Below, one piece after another: positions 1 through 6,012 of a stretch of 8,563 nt of DNA. Each line of letters starts with the position of its first letter. The stretch's first letter is position 1. A program made the translations under genes and the position numbers. Origin of the DNA: Methanocellales archaeon (GTDB lineage Archaea; Halobacteriota; UBA148; JAUWXC01); NCBI GenBank assembly GCA_030616565.1, contig JAUWXC010000028.1, forward strand, positions 1-8,563, written 5' to 3'. The notes under the pieces were generated by a model, which searched no databases, was not told the origin of the DNA, and saw only the letters and a program-made list of their open reading frames with translations.

Positions 1-1254
1 ATTGCCTGCTTCGAGTGCACCGAGACAAAGTATCCACTTGCTGACGAAACCATTTAGCGGGGGAACGCCTATCATCGAGAGCGCGGCTATCGTGAAACAG
101 AGCATCGTGACCGGCATCTTCTGCCCCAATTCACCGAAATCATCGATGTTTCTGAGCCCTGTTTGATGGATGATGGCACCGGCGCAGAGGAACAGGCACC
201 CCTTCATGAACGCATGATTGAAGATGTGAAAAATACCACCCTTCAATCCTTCATGGGTCAGCAGTGTGGCGCCGAGGATGACGTAGCCTATCTGACTTAT
301 GCTCGAGTATGCAAGCATCCTCTTTATCTCTTTTTGAGAAATCGCGACTGCACTGCCCAGGAATATCGTTATTCCAGCGAGTATGGCTAGGATTGTATTG
401 ACTCCTATCTCAGACACGAGTTCGGGACCGAATACATTGTAGATTACGCGGATGATACCATACGCGCCCGCCTTTATCATCACGCCAGAAAGCAACGCGG
501 ATGCAGGTGAAGGAGCAACGGGATGCGCATCCGGTAGCCATATGTGCACGGGAAACATACCAGCCTTTGCGCCAAAGCCAGCTATGAACGCGAAGAAGAG
601 GGCTCCATATGCCAATTTCGAAACGGCATCATGTGGCAGAATGCCGATTCGGTCCAGATTTAGCGTGCCCGCAATCATATATGTCATAAGTATCGATAGC
701 AGGAGGAAGAGCCCAAATCCGATGGAAATGAACAGATATTTCTTGCCTGCCGATAGCGCCTCCTCGGTCTCCCTATGTATGACGAGCACGTACGACGACA
801 ACGCCATCATCTCAAAGAATATGTATAACGCGAACAAATTCTTCGTGAGCACGATGCCCATCATGGCACCAAGGGTTAGCACCATAAACGCGTAGTATCT
901 ATCCTTTGCATGCTCGTGAGCCATGTATCTTCTCGAGTAGATCGTAGCCAGCATCCAGACAAAAGAGGATGCTATCGCCACTATCAGACCAAGGTGATCT
1001 ACCCTAAACGCGATCTCGACCGGGGTTACCTCCTTGGATATGAGTACGTATTCGATTATTTTGCCACCCAATAGGGGGGGAATCATCGCCATGACAGCCA
1101 AGAAGGTTATCACGCTTACTCCTATCGCAAGATAGTCCCTAAAGTCCTCAGAAATTGCTCCCCTCACAAAAAACATCGGTCCTGTGCTTAACAGGGGCAA
1201 AAGTACTGCTATTACGGGTAAGACGGATACGACTATTTCTTCCATATGCACCAT
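1..1254 (-). CDS. Second antiporter-like membrane subunit (MbsH'/HyfB/NuoL-like), C-terminus cut off at the window edge
   Basis: The frame is open without a stop from an ATG at 1254 to base 1, giving 418 residues with the C-terminus missing. It belongs to the proton-conducting antiporter family (Pfam Proton_antipo_M: MrpA/D, NuoL/M/N, HyfB). Visible signatures are a Glu in FFEMMALSSY (E148), Lys in GAKAGMFPVHIWLPDAHP (K230), Lys in SGVMIKAGAYGIIR (K261) and KRMLAYSSI (K311), which match the buried charged residues of the family's ion channel. The stretch PDAHPVAPSPASALLSGVMIK resembles HyfB and Mbs H' subunits more than the MnhD encoded next to it, which has THAPCSVPVLSTLVIK at that place. 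It therefore looks like a distinct paralogue, the second antiporter-like subunit of the cluster. It lies 82 bases after mnhD on the same strand. An ATG at 1245 is an alternative start. A G7 run lies inside it (1074-1080), but the frame reads well on both sides. Confidence 0.9.
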   Translation of the reverse strand, partial: MVHMEEIVVSVLPVIAVLLPLLSTGPMFFVRGAISEDFRDYLAIGVSVITFLAVMAMIPPLLGGKIIEYVLISKEVTPVEIAFRVDHLGLIVAIASSFVWMLATIYSRRYMAHEHAKDRYYAFMVLTLGAMMGIVLTKNLFALYIFFEMMALSSYVLVIHRETEEALSAGKKYLFISIGFGLFLLLSILMTYMIAGTLNLDRIGILPHDAVSKLAYGALFFAFIAGFGAKAGMFPVHIWLPDAHPVAPSPASALLSGVMIKAGAYGIIRVIYNVFGPELVSEIGVNTILAILAGITIFLGSAVAISQKEIKRMLAYSSISQIGYVILGATLLTHEGLKGGIFHIFNHAFMKGCLFLCAGAIIHQTGLRNIDDFGELGQKMPVTMLCFTIAALSMIGVPPLNGFVSKWILCLGALEAGN

Positions 1255-1336
1255 CTTTTTAAGGCTCTTGCTCTTGATATATTATATTTTGTTTTCTACT
1301 GCCATACTTAATTTATGTGGATTTAATTCCGATTTT
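1255..1336 (-). promoter_or_regulatory. Intergenic gap with TATA-like element before the second antiporter-like gene
   Basis: This 82-base gap is the only sizeable break within the antiporter block. Read on the minus strand it holds an AT-only run at about 1277-1290 (AAAATATAATATAT), centred about 30 bases before the ATG at 1254. That is TATA-box spacing for an archaeal transcript starting almost at the start codon. No clear ribosome binding site precedes ATG 1254. A GGTG lies just before the alternative ATG at 1245, though very close to it. No U-rich terminator follows mnhD on this strand, because the sequence after its stop is A-rich, so readthrough from mnhD remains possible. Confidence 0.4.
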
Positions 1337-2815
1337 TTACACTCCTAACAGCGCTTGGGCCGCAGGCCTCAATATCGTGAGCGGCAACTCTGCACCAAAG
1401 CCCAAGATCAGGCAGCATGCAGCCAACATCATTATTGGATACACCATCGTGAGCGGGGCTTCGTCTATTTCGGCCTCCTCTTCTGGAATGCCAAAGTAGG
1501 TAATGTTTATAATCCTTATAAAGTATATGGCGTTCAGCAAACTGCTCAGCAATATGACCACTGCCAGCTCCCCTCTTCCTGCGGTCATAGCTGCTAACGC
1601 AAGGTAAAACTTGCTTATGAATCCGTTCGTCGGAGGAATGCCCACCATCGAGAATGCAGCCAAAGTGAACGCTCCCATGGTAGCCGGCATCTTTCTCCCC
1701 AGACCGCCGAAGTCCCTGATATTCCTTATTCCTGTCTTGTAGATGATTGCACCCACGCAAAGGAACAAACATCCTTTGGTGACGGCGTGATTGAGTATGT
1801 GCAGCATTCCTCCTGTCAGGCCAAGTTCTGTGCCTATTCCAATGCCAAGTATCACGTATGCTACATGACACACGGACGAATATGCCAGCATCCTCTTAAT
1901 ATCCGTTTGAGATATCGCAAACAATGAGGCCACAATTATCGCAATTGCCGCCATCCATGAAAGAGCGGCCGTCATGGGTATCGTTTCCATGACAAATGAC
2001 GGCTGGAATATGTTGAATAGGAGCCTGATGATCGCTACAGCTCCCACCTTTATGACCAAGGTTGATAGGACTGGCACAGAACATGGTGCGTGGGTGTACG
2101 CATCCGGCAACCATACATGCAACGGGAACAACGCGGTTTTTATGCTAAAGCCCACGATGAGGAGTGCCAACGCAGCGAGAACGGTCCAGGAACCGTAGAG
2201 GGGCGGCAGTCTTACGAACATATCTGCCATGTTCAGGGTGCCTGCAGATATATACAGATGACCGATACCAAGCAGCACAAAACTGGATGCGATAGCGCCT
2301 ATCAGCAGGTATTTATAGCCTGCGAGGAGCGCCTTGCCTTCTCCGCTAATGGACACGAGGGCATAAGACGATATGGACAAGATTTCAAAGCAAACGAATA
2401 GATTGAATAAATCTCCCGTAACAGAGGCACCCATCATGGAGCCGGTTAGCAACAAAAACAAGGTATAATACTGGGGCCTTCTTGGTTCTGGTACTTCTTT
2501 AGTGATGTACTCCTTGGAGTACAGTGCAACTAGCAGGGTGATAAACGATATGACGACGCACATATATGCGCCCAGATAATCCGCTACAAGCTCGATGCCC
2601 CAGGGGGGCTTGAATCCCGCCATATGATAATGGATGGGTCCGTTTGTCAGCACCAATCTCGCGAGTGCAATTGACCCTAGAAAAGAAAGAAGCAATGCGA
2701 CTACTGCAAAGGAATTGCACAACCTCTTCCACTTGTATCCCACTAACGGCATGAGGTACGCAGCCGTTAACGGTATTAAAATCACGATGATGGGGAGATG
2801 GAACATTATACTCAT
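1337..2815 (-). CDS. mnhD: MnhD/MrpD-type antiporter subunit (MbhH-like)
   Basis: A complete protein of 492 residues and the usual length of MrpD/MbhH, a many-pass membrane subunit thought to carry the proton or sodium path. It shows FVCFEILSISSYALV with the conserved Glu (E144), SIKTALFPLHVWLPDAYTHAP with the conserved Lys (K226), STLVIKVGAVAIIR (K256) and KRMLAYSSVCHVAY. The later stretch MVGIPPTNGFISKFYLA is also family-typical. The ATG at 2815 is preferred, because a GGAGCTGAT sequence (one mismatch from the archaeal consensus) lies just upstream. A GTG at 2818 would add one residue. The ATG shares one base with the stop of mnhC, so translation is probably coupled. Family assignment is firm. 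The transported ion cannot be read from the sequence. Confidence 0.95.
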   Translation of the reverse strand: MSIMFHLPIIVILIPLTAAYLMPLVGYKWKRLCNSFAVVALLLSFLGSIALARLVLTNGPIHYHMAGFKPPWGIELVADYLGAYMCVVISFITLLVALYSKEYITKEVPEPRRPQYYTLFLLLTGSMMGASVTGDLFNLFVCFEILSISSYALVSISGEGKALLAGYKYLLIGAIASSFVLLGIGHLYISAGTLNMADMFVRLPPLYGSWTVLAALALLIVGFSIKTALFPLHVWLPDAYTHAPCSVPVLSTLVIKVGAVAIIRLLFNIFQPSFVMETIPMTAALSWMAAIAIIVASLFAISQTDIKRMLAYSSVCHVAYVILGIGIGTELGLTGGMLHILNHAVTKGCLFLCVGAIIYKTGIRNIRDFGGLGRKMPATMGAFTLAAFSMVGIPPTNGFISKFYLALAAMTAGRGELAVVILLSSLLNAIYFIRIINITYFGIPEEEAEIDEAPLTMVYPIMMLAACCLILGFGAELPLTILRPAAQALLGV

Positions 2816-3192
2816 CACATCAGCTCCAGAATTCTTTCCGAATTAAGCGTTCCATATTTTTCGTATATCTTGATCGCCAAGGCAAGCGCAAGCGCTGTCG
2901 TAGACAGGGCGACGACTATTGCCGTGAGTATCAGCACAGATGGTAATGGATTTATATACACGACATCGGTTGCATGCTCACCATGTGCTATAATAGGTGC
3001 TACGCCTCCTTCTACGTCGCCCATGGAGATGTAAAATAGAAATGTGGCCGTCTCGACGAGGTTCAGTCCCATTAATTTCTTGATCAAATTCTTCTTCACG
3101 ATCATGGTGTAGAGCCCTATCATGACGAGGACGACAGACGTCCAGTAGTTATAATGCCTGAGCAGAAACTCGAGTGGGATTTCCTCAAGCAT
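2815..3192 (-). CDS. mnhC: MnhC/MrpC-type subunit (MbhG-like, NuoK family)
   Basis: A 125-residue hydrophobic protein related to NuoK. The signatures are a Glu in GLNLVETATFLFYI (E47) and the very conserved NPLPSVLILTAIVVALSTTALALAL (residues 81-105), which is diagnostic of MnhC/MbhG. It has about three membrane segments and a short charged tail. Like the archaeal homologues, it carries an insert between the second and third segments (GDVEGGVAPIIAHGEHATDVVY). The ATG at 3192 is chosen because AGGTGG ends five bases before it; a GTG at 3201 would add three residues. It overlaps the end of mnhB by 8 bases and touches mnhD. Confidence 0.93.
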   Translation of the reverse strand: MLEEIPLEFLLRHYNYWTSVVLVMIGLYTMIVKKNLIKKLMGLNLVETATFLFYISMGDVEGGVAPIIAHGEHATDVVYINPLPSVLILTAIVVALSTTALALALAIKIYEKYGTLNSERILELM

Positions 3193-3619
3193 GTTTACCA
3201 CCTGCCATGGAAAAGAATATCGTTGTCACCATAGCCATGACCGTAACGCCAATGCCCACCTCAACAGCTGATATCAAGATCGCACCCACTGCCTGCAAAG
3301 AGGGCAAAAGCGGCACTGTCGTATATTGCAGATAGTAGCCGCCGCAGGCTATGCATATGATACCTATCACCACAAAGGTCAGAGGGCCAAAGCTTTCCAT
3401 GGGCAATCTCACCTTTTGCTTGACCCTGTCCTTTGCCTCCTGCAAGCCAAGTGCTATGGCAATTAATATGAAACTGGCTGCCATGATCACGCCCGCTTGG
3501 AAACCTCCGCCTGGTGTGGCATGGCCGTGCATGAGGACGTAGAGGGCAAACAACTGTATGAACGGCGTCAGTAGCCTCGCAATCGTTCGCACGATCACAT
3601 CCTCGAACAACTCAGGCAA
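3185..3619 (-). CDS. mnhB: MnhB/MrpB-type subunit (MbhF-like)
   Basis: A protein of about 144 residues with four likely membrane segments. The motif IVRTIARLLTPFIQLFALYVL followed by HGHATPGGGFQAG (residues 31-43) is the hallmark of the MnhB domain. The start is a TTG at 3619, preceded by GGAGGG with a six-base spacer and separated by one base from the stop of the upstream MbhE-like gene. A TTG at 3634 would add five residues but would place the ribosome binding site inside the gene. In Mrp and Mbh complexes this subunit packs beside the C subunit in the membrane arm. Its role in ion transfer is inferred from the family, not visible here. Confidence 0.93.
   Translation of the reverse strand: MPELFEDVIVRTIARLLTPFIQLFALYVLMHGHATPGGGFQAGVIMAASFILIAIALGLQEAKDRVKQKVRLPMESFGPLTFVVIGIICIACGGYYLQYTTVPLLPSLQAVGAILISAVEVGIGVTVMAMVTTIFFSMAGGKHA
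3198..3203 (-). promoter_or_regulatory. Ribosome binding site deciding the mnhC start
   Basis: AGGTGG on the minus strand lies five bases before the ATG at 3192, inside the end of mnhB. It supports 3192 over the in-frame GTG at 3201, which falls inside this site. Confidence 0.6.
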
Positions 3620-3620
3620 T

Positions 3621-3887
3621 TCACTCCCTCCCAAGAAGTGCTATGACCGCTATGCCAGCAGTAAATATGACCGTGACCTCCCCAAATGTGTCATATCCCC
3701 TGTAATACACGACGATCGCAGTCACTATATTGCCAACACCGGTTTCTTCTACACCCTTTTCAAGATATCTTGGTACGACATGTGTGTATGCTGGTGCATC
3801 TGAACTGCCAAACGCTGGCATGCCCGCCACCGCTATGGCGAGCGTTGCGCCGATGATCAGCACCACCATAAGAGGAGCTAATCTCAA
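3621..3887 (-). CDS. MbhE-like subunit (corresponds to the C-terminal part of MrpA)
   Basis: An 88-residue protein with one hydrophobic segment at the N-terminus, a polar middle, and another at the C-terminus. The motif TGVGNIVTAIVVYYRGYDTFGE (residues 49-70) is typical of MbhE and of the matching region of large MrpA proteins. In structures of archaeal Mbh this small subunit sits between the D and F subunits. The start is TTG at 3887, overlapping the stop of the MbhD-like gene by 4 bases, with a very strong purine-rich ribosome binding site just upstream. An ATG at 3869 is possible but would remove part of the first membrane segment. Being a separate gene, rather than fused to MrpA, links the cluster to the Mbh/Mbs layout. 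Confidence 0.88.
   Translation of the reverse strand: MRLAPLMVVLIIGATLAIAVAGMPAFGSSDAPAYTHVVPRYLEKGVEETGVGNIVTAIVVYYRGYDTFGEVTVIFTAGIAVIALLGRE
3626..3631 (-). promoter_or_regulatory. Ribosome binding site deciding the mnhB TTG start
   Basis: GGAGGG on the minus strand, six bases before the TTG at 3619, lies inside the last codons of the upstream gene. Its position favours the internal TTG over the one at 3634. Confidence 0.6.
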
Positions 3888-4129
3888 TCCTCCTCCCTCC
3901 TAGCTGTTTTTGATATGGCTATTATAAACAGAACAGTCGTAGCTCCTGCCCCTATGGCAGCTTCCGCCAGCCCTACATCAGGAGCGTTGAGCTGCGTGTA
4001 CAACATCGCCATGATAAAACTATAGACAGAAAATGTAATCGCTGCAGCGAGCAGATCTTTATTAACGACCACTGCAATGGCAGTGACCACCAAAAGCATC
4101 AGAAGCGCGAGATTAAGTAACCAGATCAT
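3884..4129 (-). CDS. MbhD-like subunit (DUF4040; corresponds to a C-terminal part of MrpA)
   Basis: An 81-residue protein with about three membrane segments. LNAPDVGLAEAAIGAGATTVLFI (residues 48-70) is the conserved core of the DUF4040/MbhD family, with a Glu (E56) buried in a membrane helix that is thought to take part in ion transfer in Mrp and Mbh. It ends in a charged RREED tail. It overlaps mnhG by 4 bases (ATGA) and the MbhE-like gene by 4 bases. In bacterial Mrp this sequence is the tail of the very large MrpA. Here it stands alone, as in Thermococcales. Confidence 0.9.
   Translation of the reverse strand: MIWLLNLALLMLLVVTAIAVVVNKDLLAAAITFSVYSFIMAMLYTQLNAPDVGLAEAAIGAGATTVLFIIAISKTARREED
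3888..3900 (-). promoter_or_regulatory. Strong ribosome binding site for the MbhE-like TTG start
   Basis: GGAGGGAGGAGGA on the minus strand, immediately before the TTG at 3887, offers two overlapping GGAGG matches to the 16S rRNA 3' end. It encodes the charged RREED tail of the preceding MbhD-like protein. It explains why a TTG can serve as start here. Confidence 0.6.
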
Positions 4130-4461
4130 TTAGACCGCCTCTTTACTTTCTCTTTGTACATATCCAAGCTCGTGATCTCGCACGGCTTTACGCCATACAT
4201 GTATGCTCCTTTAGCAAGAGCGTGAGCAGCAGTTGGATTCGCTATCAAGACGAATATGGCAATGAGCAAAACCTTCACGCTCGTAAACGTCGCTCCTTCA
4301 TAAAATATTACGCCAAGCAGCATCAGCGCCTGTCCAAGAGTGTCGCATTTCGTGGTAGCGTGCAATCTCGTGTACACATCTGGCAACCTGTTCAAACCTA
4401 TCGAGCCCACGATGAAGAAGAAAGACCCTGTGAGGAGGAAAATAGTTGACAGAACGTTCAT
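4126..4461 (-). CDS. mnhG: MnhG/MrpG-type subunit (MbhC-like)
   Basis: A 111-residue protein with about three membrane segments. GSIGLNRLPDVYTRLHATTKCDTLG (residues 19-43) and NPTAAHALAKGAYMYGVKP (residues 75-93) are the two classic MnhG blocks. A basic tail (KEKVKRRSK) probably faces the cytoplasm. The ATG at 4461 has GGGAGGAT about seven bases upstream and overlaps the mnhF stop by 4 bases. The E, F and G subunits form one end of Mrp and Mbh complexes and are associated with sodium translocation in archaeal Mbh structures (family knowledge). Confidence 0.95.
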   Translation of the reverse strand: MNVLSTIFLLTGSFFFIVGSIGLNRLPDVYTRLHATTKCDTLGQALMLLGVIFYEGATFTSVKVLLIAIFVLIANPTAAHALAKGAYMYGVKPCEITSLDMYKEKVKRRSK

Positions 4462-4724
4462 GCGAATATCCTCCCTGTGGCGAGATAGCGAGCAGCGACG
4501 AGCGTGACCAAGAAGTTCAAGAGCGCATACGTCATGGCGATATCGACAAACATCGGCTGATTACCTATAAAGGCGATGAGAACGTGTATGACTATCGTAC
4601 AGGTAGCTATCACATTGACGGCAACTATCCTATCTGGTACGGTTGGTCCTCTAATAGTTCTATAGAGACATAGTACTGATGCAAAAACCAGTAACAGTGC
4701 TGTGAGCAAAAATGGTTCGATCAT
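4458..4724 (-). CDS. mnhF: MnhF/MrpF-type subunit (MbhB-like)
   Basis: An 88-residue protein with three membrane segments. The loop RTIRGPTVPDRIVAVNVIAT (residues 22-41) is the signature of MnhF, and the buried Asp in MFVDIAMTYALLNFL (D61) is also conserved in the family. The ATG at 4724 has GGAGG six bases upstream and overlaps the mnhE stop as ATGA, so mnhE, mnhF and mnhG are almost certainly translated as a coupled unit. Confidence 0.95.
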   Translation of the reverse strand: MIEPFLLTALLLVFASVLCLYRTIRGPTVPDRIVAVNVIATCTIVIHVLIAFIGNQPMFVDIAMTYALLNFLVTLVAARYLATGRIFA

Positions 4725-5242
4725 TCTTTGCCTCCAAAGACACGTGCTACAAGCGATTGCATTTTTCCTTTAAGGAGCGCGTCTCCGTGCCTTTTCGCCA
4801 GACAGTGAACATAGTATTTCTTTTTCTCGTCTATGTCCAGCGTCAGAGTGCCGGGTGTCAGCGTGATTGAGTTGGCCAGTGTAGTGAGTGCCACATCGTT
4901 TGGCAGTTTTGAATCGAACTTTATGATCTCCGGGGATATTGGCAATTTGGGATTGAGTATGATCATCACCACATCGATGTTGGCTTTGAGGATCTGTATG
5001 GTAAGCCAAAAGAAATACAAAAAAAATCCAGCAGCCGTTTTCAGAACGATCAAAACGTGTTTGGTGCCCTTGGGCTTTATCAACAGGTCATAAGAGATAT
5101 ATGCAACAAGGAGAGAGCATATCGCGCCCAAGGACAAATGCACTATATCAAAAAACGTCGACAAGACCGCCCAGAGCACGAATAAGATGGCGAAGGTCAG
5201 CGAAAAACTGGCTATGTTCTCCTTCCAATTCAGCGAACGCAT
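4721..5242 (-). CDS. mnhE: MnhE/MrpE-type subunit (MbhA-like), first gene of the antiporter block
   Basis: A 173-residue protein, normal for the family. Two N-terminal membrane segments (about residues 10-55) are followed by a third (about 63-86). A soluble C-terminal part contains the conserved LTTLANSITLTPGTLTLDID (residues 119-138), the diagnostic MnhE block. The ATG at 5242 is the first of the nine-gene block. A G-rich stretch (GGAACGGGG) 5-13 bases upstream may serve as ribosome binding site. The 43-base gap before it contains TATA-like sequence, so the antiporter genes can have their own promoter, though cotranscription with the upstream hydrolase is not excluded. Confidence 0.94.
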   Translation of the reverse strand: MRSLNWKENIASFSLTFAILFVLWAVLSTFFDIVHLSLGAICSLLVAYISYDLLIKPKGTKHVLIVLKTAAGFFLYFFWLTIQILKANIDVVMIILNPKLPISPEIIKFDSKLPNDVALTTLANSITLTPGTLTLDIDEKKKYYVHCLAKRHGDALLKGKMQSLVARVFGGKE

Positions 5243-5290
5243 CTAACCCCGTTCCTTTTTGATCACAAATGATAGTTATATCACTTTATA
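5243..5290 (-). promoter_or_regulatory. Probable promoter region of the antiporter block
   Basis: On the minus strand this stretch reads TATAAAGTGATATAAC (about 5290-5275) followed by a gap to the mnhE ATG at 5242. Either AT-rich element lies 35-45 bases before the ATG, leaving a short leader. A GTGATC sequence also lies in the leader but too far from the ATG to be the ribosome binding site. The element overlaps the stop codon of the upstream hydrolase gene. Confidence 0.4.
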
Positions 5291-5969
5291 CAAACACATA
5301 AAAATCTTTTGAATTATGGGCTTTGCGATTAAGCTCTGCATATCTTAGTGACGTCTTAATTTGAGTGCTAACGTTCTGATTTGTGGCATCTCCGTGCCCT
5401 GGGTAAAGAGTATCGACATCCAGCGTCGTCAGCAATTTAATTGAATTAACCAACGCATGCGCATCTCCTCCCAAGTCGGTACGTCCGATGCCGCCTGCTG
5501 CAAAGATGGCATCACCTGAGAAGAGAAGTTTAGAAGAAGACATCCTTCGGATATCTTCGCTGTAAAGACAGATGCTTCCTGGCGTATGTCCCGGCGTGTG
5601 AATTACTCTGAGCGAGATGTCACCCAGATCCAGCGATTCCCCGCCTTTCAACAGCATATCAGGTTCTATACTCGGTGCACGCACTCCAAACACGCCAGAG
5701 GCGGTTGCCCAATTATCACCGAGCAACTTCGCGTCTTCTTCGTGAATTGCGACGTTGGCGCCTGTCTGCTCTGCCAGTTGGGCGGTGCCAAAGGTATGGT
5801 CATAATGGCAGTGCGTTAGAACGATGTACTCCAAGTCAGTCGGATTCAGAAATCTCCTTAGGAGGTCAAACATATTTGCTGCGCCAACGTCCACCAAGAT
5901 TGGACATTCCGCATCGATGAGATAGGCATTCGCACCATATGAGCCAGTAATTTTATGCACCTTGACCAT
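5286..5969 (-). CDS. Metallo-beta-lactamase-fold hydrolase, glyoxalase II-like
   Basis: A 227-residue, soluble, full-length protein with no signal peptide. Metal ligands are in the expected order: THCHYDH (H53, H55, D57, H58), HTPGHTPGS (H128), FSGDAIF (D153) and LYPGHGD (H192). This is the full two-metal set of the glyoxalase II-like branch, so the enzyme should be active. The natural substrate (a thioester, lactone or other ester) cannot be read from the sequence. The start is the ATG at 5969 (MVKVHKITGSYGANAYLID), with a weak GGTATC upstream. The same frame stays open further upstream, but that part is antisense to thiC and has no family resemblance. The gene is 43 bases upstream of mnhE on the same strand and diverges from thiC. 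Confidence 0.9.
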   Translation of the reverse strand: MVKVHKITGSYGANAYLIDAECPILVDVGAANMFDLLRRFLNPTDLEYIVLTHCHYDHTFGTAQLAEQTGANVAIHEEDAKLLGDNWATASGVFGVRAPSIEPDMLLKGGESLDLGDISLRVIHTPGHTPGSICLYSEDIRRMSSSKLLFSGDAIFAAGGIGRTDLGGDAHALVNSIKLLTTLDVDTLYPGHGDATNQNVSTQIKTSLRYAELNRKAHNSKDFYVFV

Positions 5970-6012
5970 ATGATACCATTCACGATTAATATCACATAAA
6001 TATGGTGTAACG
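5970..6012. promoter_or_regulatory. Short divergent promoter region between the hydrolase gene and thiC
   Basis: These 43 bases must start transcription both ways or allow elements inside the flanking genes. AT-rich stretches at about 5984-6003 (ATTAATATCACATAAATATG) can act as TATA elements on either strand. A GGTG at 6004-6007, five bases before the thiC ATG, is its likely ribosome binding site. There is no room for a thiamine pyrophosphate riboswitch. Confidence 0.4.

Noticed and set aside
163..895. Plus-strand open frames at 163-390 and 452-895.
   Set aside because: They lie antisense to the partial antiporter subunit, whose minus-strand frame carries clear family motifs; the plus-strand peptides are low in meaning.
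1074..1080. G7 run as a frameshift or phase-variation site in the partial antiporter gene.
   Set aside because: The frame is open and family-like on both sides, so no break is present; a single short run is weak evidence for switching.
1265..1276. Tandem CTCTTG repeat before the partial antiporter gene.
   Set aside because: Just two copies of six bases; too short to call a repeat or operator.
1323..2401. Other open frames on both strands across mnhD, for example minus 1323-1871 and plus 2090-2401.
   Set aside because: They are shadows of mnhD, which has all family motifs over 492 codons.
1..5242. A respiratory complex I (Nuo/Fpo) operon.
   Set aside because: MnhB, MnhE, MnhF and MnhG do not occur in complex I, and no Nuo peripheral subunit is present in the window.
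5970..6012. A thiamine pyrophosphate riboswitch before thiC.
   Set aside because: Only 43 bases separate the start codons and no THI-box-like sequence is seen.
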